Source: Nematostella vectensis
Taxonomy: Eukaryota > Cnidaria > Anthozoa > Actiniaria > Edwardsiidae
DNA: 64,000 bases
Direction: 5' to 3'
Assembly: GCF_932526225.1 (NCBI RefSeq)
Contig: NC_064037.1
Span: forward strand, 930,001-994,000
Under the pieces are notes generated by a model. That model was not told the origin of the DNA and made no database searches. It saw only the letters and a program-made list of their open reading frames with translations. The translations under genes and the position numbers were made by a program. Position 1 is the first letter of the stretch. Each line of letters opens with the position of its first letter. Shown here in pieces: positions 46,629 through 58,300 of this stretch.

Positions 46629-47899
46629 CTGTCAGACTAGTCAGTAAAAAAAGCACTACATACTTAACTACTTCGTACATGAGAATGGTGCAAACACTTT
46701 GTTTATGTAAACGGCAGATTATTAGAAGGTTATAGCTGAATGCGCAGAGGGTCTAAGTGAGTCTTACACTTTGTAATGGGCTTGATACAAATTTCACGGA
46801 ATGTGAGCAAGTCACGATAAATGATGCTAGCACCATGTGAGCAAGTCGTGATCAATGATGCTAGCACCTCAATAGTTTGACTATCCATAATCTGCATCTG
46901 ATGGCAAGATAGCGATATCTGAGTAGGGTAGTTATGTCTAGCAAGTGGTCATTGCCCATGAAAAGGCGGCTATTCTAGCCTAGTCTTTTTGTGACAGTTG
47001 CTTCAGTCATCCTGTTATAGATAAGGACTGATGTACAGGGTGGGCCAATAAGCAGCCACTTTATAGGACAAGAACATGTTTTGGGACAAGGGAGTGTTTT
47101 TAGGAGGGTGGAGGGGTGGAGTTTCCGGGCAGTGCAGTCAATGAGATAAGGTAGGTAAATGGCAGAACAATGGTTGCATTTTTTTTTACAATTTTTACAA
47201 ATAAATTTGCACTCAGGAATGAATGCATCATAACCAGCAGTGGCTCATGGGTAGCATATAAATGACTGAATCATAGTCTGATGACGTAAATGAGCACAGA
47301 AAAAGAACGATACAGCTTACTAAGCCTAGATAAGTTTTTATTTACATTTATTTGCTTATTAATTTAATACCCATGGAGCCCTGAGAGTATGGAACATGGA
47401 TATCCTGAGTGTTACTTTTATGAAATAGGGGTATAAATAAGTTATTGAATAGTTTTCAAAACTCAGCACAACCACAATGGATTATAGAATACACATAATT
47501 CCCGAGTGCAACGTTGCCAAGTTGTCAATGCTCTAAAATAATGCTTTGATAGCTGCATACAAATAATGCACAGTATTGGGACCTGAGTTCCGATGTATAG
47601 ATCCAGACATTGCAAGCTGTGGAATAACAAGACATTTACTGTATACAATTTGCTGGTTGATGGGACACTGTTTGCTAGTTTTCTAATAGACAGTTTAAAG
47701 TATTTTTCCTGTAAATATTCCATTACTACTTTCCTGTTTGGTGAATTGTAAATTGTTTTTTTTAGATTGAGCCAAGCAAAAAGAGCGATAAAAAGCATAA
47801 AAGGCAATGCCTGATTTGACTTACTTTTATGATAGCATAACAACAAAAAAAAGTTTTAAAAAGGCAGAATATCATGCATGCATTTCTAGTATTCCGGAA
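46629..47899. other. Stretch upstream of the RSRC2-like exons, no exon placed
   Basis: The missing RSRC2-like first exon and promoter should lie here or overlap here. I could not find a phase-compatible exon with a donor. A 40-bp segment (GAGCAAGTC-TGATAAATGATGCTAGCACC) is duplicated at about 46806-46867. TACAGGGTGGGCCAATAAG near 47035 resembles a Tc1/mariner terminus but has no partner. Confidence 0.35.
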
Positions 47900-48052
47900 C
47901 AGCAACTAATCTTATTGTGTACAGCAACTAATCTTATTGTGTACAGCAACTAATCTTATTGTGTACAGCAACTAATCTTATTGTGTACAGCAACTAATCT
48001 TATTGTGTACAGCAACTAATCTGATTGTGTTTAGCAACTAATCTGATTGTGA
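47900..48052. repeat. 22-bp minisatellite, seven copies, seeded at the BEN gene stop codon
   Basis: AGCAACTAATCT(T/G)ATTGTGT recurs every 22 bp. The copy nearest the gene overlaps its last codons and TAG (minus strand CACAATCAGATTAG). Copies nearest the gene share its G (ATCTGATT), while more distant ones have T (ATCTTATT), which suggests growth away from the coding end. Confidence 0.9.
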
Positions 48053-51000
48053 CAAAGCACTTTCCACTATCCCATTGGCCTGATTGGCTGAGTCTGATTG
48101 AGAAGCAACATTATCATCTCTACAGTCATCCTTGGTTTTACCATCCAGACTAGTCCTACTACATGACCGAGTCCTGTTTCCGCGTCTTAGGAACTCATCA
48201 ATGGATACTACACACTTTTTTCTCCAAACAGACTCTTGCTCCACCACATCCATGGGGTACAGTCTAAAGGTACAATATCGCACAAAGTTCAATTTATCTG
48301 CATCAAGTGCTGTCTTTCCTCTTGATCCGGTACAGTTTCTGTTCAAGAGCTCTTCTTTGGTAAACAATAGTTTGACCAGATTAGTAGCAAAATTCCCCAC
48401 AGAGCAACTTTTCTGTTTTACCTTCTCAGCCCACCGCAAGAGCTCCTTCATGCGAGTACTGTCACTTTCTGAAATTACCAGACTTTGTTTGGAATTCCCA
48501 TCTCCCTGGGTGCCAAACACTTCATCCTGGAATTCAGCTGGTATTGTGAAAGTACCTACCACACTGGATTCCTGGAATACCTTCCCTGGGTTGTTCCCCA
48601 CTTCAGCCATACTCTCATCCTCTGTTTTAGTACCATTTTGGTTTTCCTGGATTTGGGCCACAGCAGGGGTCCCCAAAACACCATTAACAAATGTGATGTT
48701 TTCAATAGGAATTGTTGGAATCTTAAATTCAGTGAAACAGACATTCTTACTGGCATCTGTGACTACAATGTCCGGTTTCCCAGGCATGCTTGGTGACATG
48801 CTAACCAAATGAGAAGGGGATGCAAGGGTTAGTATTGGCGCTTGCCTGGGTTTACCAGGAGTGCCAGACCCATCTTCCAGCAAGCCCAACAACTGTTCCT
48901 GGTATTTTAGCATCTTCTCCTGGTTTTTCAACAGCTGGTCAACCTTGGTGAGCAATGTTTGTAGTTGCTGCTTGGTGGCTGGGTCAACTCCAGAGCTTTC
49001 AAAGAACTTTAAAGAGAAATTACTTGAGTCAGACTGCACCCTCAGAAATATGCTATGGTTTACTTTGGACAGCTATGTTGCCCTATAGTAGAATAGGTAC
49101 AAATGTTGTAGGTGATATATAGTTCTCACATTACATCAATGTTAAAGGTACATGATGTTGAGTTTTAACAAAAGATGTTAGCCTGGCTTGTCTTAGCTAC
49201 GGTAGTATGGACTTACTAACTACACAATTCTCGAATATTTTTTTACATTTTATACTAATGCTAATGACACTGTAGTACATGTAAAAGAAAAATAACCTGA
49301 TAAAAAGGTATAAAACAAGAAGTTAGCCTTAAAATCCAGTTTCTCAGGGGTCCAATGACTGCACTGCCCAGTCGGATCATTGAATCAGTGACATAATGGG
49401 GTGGGTTGGTATAAGGGGGAGTGGGGTTTAAGGGGGGCAGGGTGGTATGAAGGGGTTGGGGTGACATAAGGGGTGATATAAGATGGACGGGGTGGTGTAA
49501 GGGTTCACTTACTCCTGGGCTTCTATCCCGGCCAGGGCTGGAGTCTTCATGTATTTGTCTGTGGTTATCTGCACACAGCAGAAAGCAACAGGTTACTACT
49601 ACAAGGCCAAAGCCACCCTTAGAAATGTCTTAGTTCATATATTTACAAAGTCACCCTTAGAAATGTCTTAGTTCATATATTTACAAAGTCAAAACTAAGG
49701 CTTGAAGATTGAATAAAAATAAGGAAATAATTGAAAACTTGTTTTTGTGTAAAAGCTCAGTATCTGTTAACCTATTGATTCCTTGGTATTTTTTAGCTAA
49801 ATTTACAAAAAACAGACTGAAAACAGATACCCCCTATTTTGCGTTTTATACAGCCCGTCAAAGTCAAACACCACTTTTCCTAGTCAGCAGTATCCTAGCT
49901 TCTAACAGTGCTTTGCAGTCCCATTTTTAATCCCTTGTTGCTGTGCTCATACAAGCACAAATTGATTGTATTTTGCTGTATTTTGTTGCTTGTATTTTTC
50001 ATCAAAAATACAGCTATAAGCATATTGAAAGAGTGTCCTAGGACATCATGAAGTCTATTGGGGCACAATTGAGTGCTGTGCTTATGGATAATTGCAAGCA
50101 AAGGTGGATTCATGGTGATTTTTTCTTGTTTGGCTTTGCCTGGATGAGAAAATAATTTTCCAATGAACCACCAGAGTGCTCCCAAATGCTGTCTTTTCCA
50201 AAACCAAATTGATTCTAAAATTGTTTACACTGTTATTCTGGGTCTGTATGACCTGGGATTGATTTGTTTGGCTTCGGGGTGAAAAGACAAAAAAAAGACC
50301 TTAAAAAAAACATCTGACTTTGTGGAGAGGAGCATTGACTGGCTCTCCCCTAGTGAATTTTTCCCAGATCACCCAGAATGCTTTGCAATCCGTAATGGCA
50401 TCCAAGTGGTTTCACAAGCTTTCAAGGAGTAGACATTGCTTTTTTAAGCCATGGATATGGACCTGGAGGATTAGAATAAAAGTATATATCTGTGTCTTGA
50501 GCTGTGTTTGCTGATCTCTTTTCCCTATGTGGTATTTTGAACATTTTGTTGAGAGGGGAGATTCTGCTTTTTTCTCCTTGTATGAGTTGAATTTTGTCTA
50601 AGAACCTGAGCTATTATTTGGCTAAAGAGTAGTTGCTATCACCTTGGTTGGATGCATATCTTCAAGACCATTTATTCCTTAGACTGCTGCCTGAGTTTGT
50701 TGTGTTTATTTTGCATTTATATTTTTTTGGGGTGGGTACTTCTCAAGGCCGGTACAGGCCAGTTGAGGGGTCAATGTGTTGAATGCAACCATTGCATGCC
50801 ACTGTCTAAAAATAGGCAACAATACTGCTTATTGTAATGTGTTTCACATAGTAGGAAAAACGAGGCCTTCCTTTTGGAGAAAAGACATTGCGGAAACAAA
50901 TTCAAGGTATCAAAAAAATATTAAAAAATAAAGCTATCGATTTTTTTTGCAAATCATAAAAGTAGAGTTTGGTGAAACCACACAAGACAATATATATATT

Positions 51001-54000
51001 GAAATAAATTATTCTTTACATGCCTTCATTGAGTTTTAAAAACTGAGGTGTGAAGGGAGAATTCGAGAGCAGATCAGTGGAGCACGAGACCACAGGTCAA
51101 GTGCTTAACATCGGGAATTCCCAAAACGAACAACAAGGTTTTCAAAACTTAATGAAGGCACAAAAAGAATCATTTATTTCTTTTATAAAGTTATTCCTAA
51201 TCCTAGGCAAAAGACAAAAATAATCCACAACAGTGCACGCTCATGTTGTCATTCCAGTGCACCTCAAAACAGTTTGAAAAACTGGCTTCGAATTCCAAGC
51301 AATGTTTTCTTCATCATTTGATGGTTCATCTATTTGGACTTATTTTGCAATTTCCTATTTACATGGAACATGTTTTTCTCCCGAAGAATAATATTTTTTA
51401 GTGTTAATATTTTTTAAGGTAGAAGTTTGTGGGAATTCACAGGGTTGTTGACTGATGATGCACAAATTCCCCTAACATGGTTTTATGCTGCATCATTGCA
51501 TGTCCTTCATAGCGTAATGAAAGTGACCAATCCCACCAATCAAAAACCCTGTACTTAGTTCAATTATTTTATAAGAGATATACAGTATTATTCATTCTCT
51601 ATTCACTAATAAACATTATATGTAGTATGGAATGCTTTCAAGAGAAGTCTTGCATATGCTTCCACATTTAAAAAAAAACAGCTTTGGAAGAGAGTCAGTT
51701 GTAGCAGAGGCTGATAGATCCAAAACTCATGATAAAACATACCATTGCTTTCTTCACTTCTTGTCTTTTTGGTGACCACTGGAGCGGAGGATGCATCATC
51801 GTCAGCTCTCAGCCTCTTTGACACATCCCCATCAGGGCCTAACGACATTGGATTTGGCCTTGATTCCATACCTGAGGTGGTCTGCAATTCATTGGATAAC
51901 TACATAATAAAAACGCACACTTCGCAGTGCTAGAAAAACATAAAGAAACAGCAAATCCCGAAAAACAAAAATAGGCAAGCACGTTTTTTTTACTGAAAGC
52001 ACCCCTTTTCAGTGACTTGAAGTATTTATTTGAGCAAGAAAAGAGTAGTTGCAATGCATTTAACACTGTTAAACAGCACGTAAAAAGTTGATTTGGCCCT
52101 CTGGTATATGTCCCAACGTTTTCGTCCCAACACCCTTTCTGTAATTATCATCCAATTGATTACTGTAATGCTCAGTATGGCTTCCATTACCATTCAATCA
52201 ATTGTTATTGATTCATATTGATTACCTATCATCAGACTTATTGACCACTCACTTCAGGGTATATAAAATAGTGTTACACATAAAACACAGTTTGGTTTTG
52301 TCTTTGTAAGGCAGTAAGTCCAATCAGGGAGTTGTGATAAGGCATCAAAACTTAATTTCCTATTACTAAATCTCACAGAAGATTGTATCCACAAATTGAA
52401 ATGATTGTTATTATGTCATGCTCTATTCATTATTAGTTCACTCATGCCTACATTATCAGCCACCTTAGGTTTATGCTAAAATATCTTGCAAACAAAAAAC
52501 ATTCAGCTATCAGTATTAATAACAATAAATATTTGACTCTTTCTTATTAATAATTCAGCCTACATGAAATTACCTTGATGGCTACAATTAAGATAATTAG
52601 CTAAAAAAGGTTTGTTTTCCTATTTTCCCCCACCATGTCCTATCATCTGCCACCCAATGATCGCTCGCTTTTTTCAGGAAAAATAGCACAGAAAACTTGC
52701 ATCTTTTTAGCTAAAATACCACAGAAATATCTGATAAATGTAGTTTAAAAAAGAGCCATTAAATTATAATTTAAGCTCCATTTGTCTCCATACCAAGCGA
52801 TTCAAAACTGACATCACACGTGGCAGGTGTGTCACACTGCACGGCGAAGCTCACAATTGTTCAAATTTGTTTTGAATCATTCGAATGGCCAATAATAGGG
52901 GCCCAAACAATGAAATCTAGCATGAAACCGAGGCAGAAACAAAGGCCAGAAAGCACTCTGGGACATCAACAGAATGGTGGATTTGCCAAGCAGTTTTCAT
53001 TGCAAGCGGTAAATATTGTATTTTTTTATGACATTTTTTCGTCCTCACCTTTTCATCTCAAATACAATTTATATTTTATGGTGCGTAAGAATAAATTACC
53101 TAGCTAAGCGAAATAATAAACAATCGTAAAAAGGTTTAGAAAACATGTTTCACAGATGTTTGTTTCTTTAAAGTTATGAAATATTTGAAATTATTTTTGG
53201 GTGGCCGGTAATAGAAAGTGGCCGTTAATTCATAGATTCTACAATTCAATCACATGCACACGAATAGTCAATCAGAAAATATGATACAATAACAGCCATG
53301 TGCTTCCACAAAAGTCCCACAAAAAGACGTCAATCGACATCAAAAAAGATTGGTTTAAGATTTCTTTATGCGAATCTGGACAAGCAAATAAGCATTTCCA
53401 GTCTGTGAAGTATGTGCCAGCCCTGTTTTCTTCGACTGGCCACATTTAGTGTAGAGTTGGATTGTGTAGAGTTGGATAGTGTATAGTTAAATTGTAGAAA
53501 AACACATAAAATTTACTACAAAGAAATGAAAAACAAAAAGCAAACACATACAAGAGCAGTGTAAGTCCTACCATTAAAATTGTGTTTAATATTACCTAGG
53601 TTACTTCAATTACATATAGGAATGACACTGTTGATGTTTGTATTTTTGCTGTAGTAAATCTTGACATTCACCAATAAAACTTGCAGTTAGAAGTCAGACG
53701 TAAACAGCGAATTCAGCTTTCTCTTCTACTTTTCCCCACACTTAAATCACTGCAAATTGACAAAAATAGCCTTGAAAACACATAAACACATAGTACCTAC
53801 TGAAAAGAGCACAGCTTTATCTTATCATTTCCAAGTTTTTGTATTTTGAGCTGGATTCATGGCTGTTTCCATTCAACAACCAAACTCGTTGTTTTTGTTA
53901 TTTCTATGCTTCTCGACAAGATTTTCACCAAGCTTGGACAACAAGACAAGTTTCCATCATTTTAGGTGACCGTGTTTTATTTCCCAAGTTGCAGGAAAAC

Positions 54001-54756
54001 CCCTATAAACGTCTGTTTTTTAGATAATCACTGTCCTTATCCGACTGTTGTACAATTTGTGGACTTTTGTGGGACATTTGGCTTCTATTTGCTGCTTTCT
54101 GATTGATATTTGTGCGCGCATCGGATCTATGAATAGGCACAAGTACCTTACTGCGTAGATGTCAACTCACTCGCATTAGGTGGGTGTCACAAGATTTTGG
54201 ACTTCATCACAGGCCTAATTTTTGTGAGAATGTACATACATTCTTTGTATTCACCCGCATTGGCTCTCTGGAGTTTTTCACATTTTTACTGAATTTCAAC
54301 CGATTTCACAAGATTTCTGTCCAAGTTGGGTTGACAGCTATGTTACTGCTAACAAATTTTATTTTCCACAACTGTACAAAACAAAGCAAAAACATCAACT
54401 TCCGTATAATCGCTGCTTGAAAGTTGCAGAACTAATATGGTATGGCATTAAATTAAAAACGTAAACGAGCAAGCTTGATGTTTTATAGTTATTATTAGTC
54501 AAACCTCTCGGTATGGGCTCTTCACAAAGAGAAATAACTAAGGATTTGACTAGATGTCTTGGTAGGTATTATAAAAGTTAAAGATTTTCCATCTAAACTG
54601 GGAAAAGAGAGCGAAAAACAATGTAGTACAGTTCTCGAATCACCTATTTCTACATTAGAATGTGTTTAAATTGATTATCACCTGGTTTGGAGCGGATTTG
54701 GGGTGTTTTTCGCCGTCTTCTGACGAACTTGATGTGTAACCAGTGAGTCCCTCCAT
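48038..54756 (-). CDS. BEN-domain protein, four coding exons
   Basis: Minus-strand exons 54682-54756 (ATG), 51743-51881, 49513-49568 and 48038-49033 (TAG) join with GT-AG junctions and matching phases to encode 421 residues. Residues 1-90 are Ser- and charge-rich and probably disordered, with a basic KRLRADDD and TKKTRS stretch that could serve as a nuclear signal. Residues about 107-144 form a coiled coil (KQQLQTLLTKVDQLLKNQEK). Residues about 293-376 match a BEN domain: VGNFATNLVKLLFTKEELLN, CTGSRGKTALDADKLNFVR and VWRKKCVVSIDEFLRR. BEN domains bind DNA and occur in transcriptional regulators such as BEND and BANP proteins; which orthologue this is cannot be told by eye. The acceptor TGCAG|TCTGAC is chosen because it keeps the frame; the nearby CTGAG|GGTGC does not. 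The gene shares a divergent promoter region with the kinase gene. Confidence 0.85.
51001..51180. mobile_element. Fold-back MITE in BEN gene intron 1-2 region
   Basis: GAAATAAATTATTCTTTACA plus TGCCTTCATTGAGTTTT at the left mirrors GAAATAAATGATTCTTTTTG plus TGCCTTCATTAAGTTTT read from the right on minus. Arms are about 46 bp around a 90-bp centre. It lies in the intron between 49568 and 51743. Confidence 0.65.
53228..54145. mobile_element. Probable inverted-repeat element, about 0.9 kb, BEN gene first intron
   Basis: AATTCATAGATTC-CAATCAGAAA and CCACAAAAGTCCCACAAAA near the left end have partly matching complements near the right end (TTGTGGACTTTTGTGGGACA, TTTCTGATTGATATTTG, GGATCTATGAATAG). 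The arms are only about 70 percent alike by eye and no target duplication was settled. The rest of this intron (51882-54681) shows nothing else I recognise. Confidence 0.4.
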
Positions 54757-55324
54757 CTTGGATAACGATCCCCGGATGTATCATCCAAATCTACACAGGG
54801 TACCCAATACCTTGGCTGTCGCAATTCATCAATGGAGCTATGGATTCCTTTTAAACTGTTAAATGAAACAAAAGCAATTATACAGGGGGAGGAGTAAACT
54901 GTGTATTTTTTGTTTCTTCTTTCTTTCGGAATTTGGTTTACTTTCAATTTTGTTCCAATTTCGTGAGAAATTGCTCTTGACCCTCCCCTCTCATAGTGAT
55001 AACAAATTTGTTTCGAGCCCAGTCTTTTGCGATTTCAATCTTCGCGCGTGAAATCAACGACAACAAACTTGACAAGCAAAGCGCATGCAAAGAACAACTC
55101 ATCGCAAGCTTGAATAAACGCAGTCACAAAAAAGGAGACAAATTGGTGTCACGCGTAAGGCATGAGTATGTGAAAAGTTCCATTTCCACCTTTCAACTCT
55201 TGCGCTGAAAGCGGCCGCCGAAAAAGCGTCGAGCTAAGGTGAAAGATGTCTTTCACATTCTCGCGATTGCGATAAGCTGACAGAAAGAGTGAAAGCAATC
55301 ATCTGGTGGTCTGGGGAAGTGCAC
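54757..55324. promoter_or_regulatory. Shared divergent promoter region, BEN gene and RSKR-like kinase
   Basis: The two start codons face away from each other with 568 bp between them. The part nearest the kinase has a CpG-containing stretch (GCGGCCGCCGAAAAAGCGTCG at 55211-55231), a perfect GTGAAAGA/TCTTTCAC inverted repeat at about 55239-55256, and TCTCGCGA at 55259-55266. No TATA box is obvious. Transcription starts are not known; shared control is inferred from the arrangement. Confidence 0.5.
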
Positions 55325-58300
55325 ATGGGGAACTTTCAGACTAAAATTACGAAAGACCATGCGAATCACAAGCGACAAAGACCCAGTAGCATAGCTGTGG
55401 ATAAAGTCGACAAGTTTGTCTCGAAAGGTGCAAGACAGAGAGAGCTAAAACGCGATGGAGGCCAGAGTTCGTTCCGGCGACGCTACAGTGAGTCGGGCAA
55501 CTACTCGTACAAAACGCCTTGGCCAGCACCCATGAGCGAAGTAGCATTTTGGCCGGAGTATGATTCAAAACCTCCTGTGAAATTCACGGATTTCCAGGTG
55601 GGAGTTCACTACTAATTTGCAATATTTTGGATGTGCGATAATACTAACGATTTTGCGGTTGGGCACGTGCCGCCGCCTCTTGGCGTGCATCAAAACAAGT
55701 TGTCATTGTATGTGGCTCGTGTATCTTTATTTTGTTTATTTTTGCTTTTGTTTTGGAGACAAGAGAAAAAAAAGGGTTTAATCGTTATCCCTCCTGACTT
55801 TTGCCTCAAGAAAACTTTGTTATTCGCACTCTTTTATTTTTTTAACGCCCACGGTCTTAGATATCCTGGTTCAGCAAGCAGTCATAATATTTTTATACAA
55901 AATTCAATTAAAGAAGTTCGCTTCCTTTTGATTATCCAGTGCAGCTTCCTGTTCGATATATGTGTGGTTAAAATACCAGAATTGATAAAAACCGCAATTA
56001 TTTCTCGGCCTCGCTTTAGGTCCTTATATTAAATGGAAGATAATAAAAGGGAGAAAAAAGTTGAAATATGGGATGGCCACAAGGAGGTTCCGAAAAGAAC
56101 CTGAAGAAAATACTTTTAAAGCTTGAGGTTTCATTTTCGAGAGGATGTCTGGATCTAACAAATTAAATTAAAGCAATATGATGGAATGTGTACATTAAGG
56201 CTGTTTATTTATAAGAGAGGTTGATTTGTGGTTTGTTAACCAGAATAAATGGCGCATGCATGGAAGATTAGTTGCTTTTGTTATTAATGCATTAACCACA
56301 TTAATATTATTACTGTAAGCTTACAATGGATATAATGCATTGTGTTGACCTTGAACAGAAAAAAAGCATAGGATTTGAAGATTCCTCAATAAAAAATGAA
56401 ACACTTTTGGGCCACCAATGGGGGCGTGAGTGCATCCAGTACACCACCCCTGTGTGTAGGCCTGGTAATTAACTCTGTTGTGTGTTAAACTATCTCATTT
56501 AAGGAGACAAGATTTAAAAAAAAAATCAAGAAAATGTTATCTGAAGTTGTTCACTTAGAGTTTTCTTATTTAAGTTAATTCTGGCAAACCATTGCCTTTG
56601 ATAACATTCACATCACTCTAAAAAAATCATTTGGGATGAACATGATGCAAAATAAGAGATTGGAAATGGGCTCTTGCAGTGATCATGTCACAAACATTTT
56701 AATTCTTGTTAACTTCTTTTGACAGATTTTGGCCACTATAGGTAAAGGAGCTTTTGGCCATGTAAGTACTAGGATCTTACTCATCTCTATCTTTATGACA
56801 GACAGTCAAAAACTAGGGATTGGGGGGTAGGAAGTGCATGTACTGTTCTTTTCTTGCCTCTTTCTCATTAATCTCCTTATTCTATATCTTATGTGCCTGG
56901 CTCACATCCGCCCCTATTCAGCAAATAGACTGGTCTATCTAGGATTTGCCCAAGCGGGTACCCAGGCATATATATGCCATGTTTTTCAAGGGTCTAAATT
57001 TGGTCATTCATCAAATAAGGAGCATCCTACCTATACAGTACAGTACATCTTTGTTATACAAGCTACGAAACAACACAAGGTTGAAAAAGTAAGTAAAACC
57101 CTTCTGTGAAACAGAGTTGTTGCGCTGATGTTTCGAGCCTTAGCTCTTCGAGCAAAAGAAAATTAATCAGATGGGGATGGTATATTTATAGTGTAGTGTG
57201 CGACTAGTAGGCCGGCACCATGTGCGAGTGTTGCCAAAGTAACAATAGGCAATATGTAGATTGGGGTGCACTAAAGAAATTGTAGTTATGATAAACAAAA
57301 TAAACAGGTGTTCAACATAGGGGAATTAGCCACCACCAAAAAGCTAAAGCAAACAATTTAATCAAAATTCAATACCCTCTCCATTTTGTTTCTCTTTTTT
57401 TTTTTTAATGACGACCAAGACAAAGACGATTAAGAGCTTTTGTCTCACATCTTTGTTGTGTGTAAATGTATTAGAAAATAGCATTAAGCACAATATGATT
57501 TCTACACGTCTTCAACTTGTTATGTTGTTGTAATGTTTAATGAAATTCTCAGAGAAATGTGTTTTTAACATTTTTGCGAAATTGAGAATGATTTTGCACC
57601 CAAATCGCAAAATCACGCGAAATTATATGCTGATCCTTTTTTTTACGAAATTAAGTGCCCGCACAATATAGTAACAATATGGTAACCAAAAGTAACTGGA
57701 GATTGTCAAGAATTATCCTCTTCATGAAAATATTATGCGACCTGGAACTAGGAGACGAAGCAAAACGAGAGAGAGTTCATTCTTTGGCCTGTGTTTTTCT
57801 GATTTGCAATTTTCTTCAGTAAGTTATTTTGATGTTTTAGAAGTTTGATTTTGAGGTGAAAGATCATGATTCATAATTCCGGTATAGGAAATGGAGATTC
57901 TCTACCATTGCGAACGTGTTGGCAATAGAATTCGCCACATAGGGAAGGAATTCGCATTTTGCAAAGTGGAGAGCGCTAGCACGCCCACAGAGATTGCTTG
58001 TCTACATTAGTTTTCCTACAGCTTGTCTGTAGTTTTTCTAGTTATATCTTTGTTATATACCTTCTTATTCAGTTAATTCTATCACTTCTCTCCTGACAGA
58101 TATTGCATGCTCCTTTTAGGTTTTACAAGTGCAGCATAAGAGTACTGATGAGGTATTTGCAATGAAGGTATGTCAGGAATCACCTATCATTAACTATAGA
58201 ACAGACTAAAGTTATGGTCATGTGTGGATTTGTTTTATCATTACTATAGAACATAGTAAAGGTATTGTCATGTGTAGGTTACCTTCGTTTTATCATTACT

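Noticed and set aside
48132-48812. Plus-strand 226-codon open frame
   Set aside because: It is antisense to the large BEN gene exon, which has recognisable coiled-coil and BEN sequence; the plus frame has none.
49030-49040. Alternative acceptor CTGAG|GGTGC for the last BEN gene exon
   Set aside because: With the phase set by the 56-bp exon upstream it leads at once to a stop; TGCAG|TCTGAC keeps the frame.
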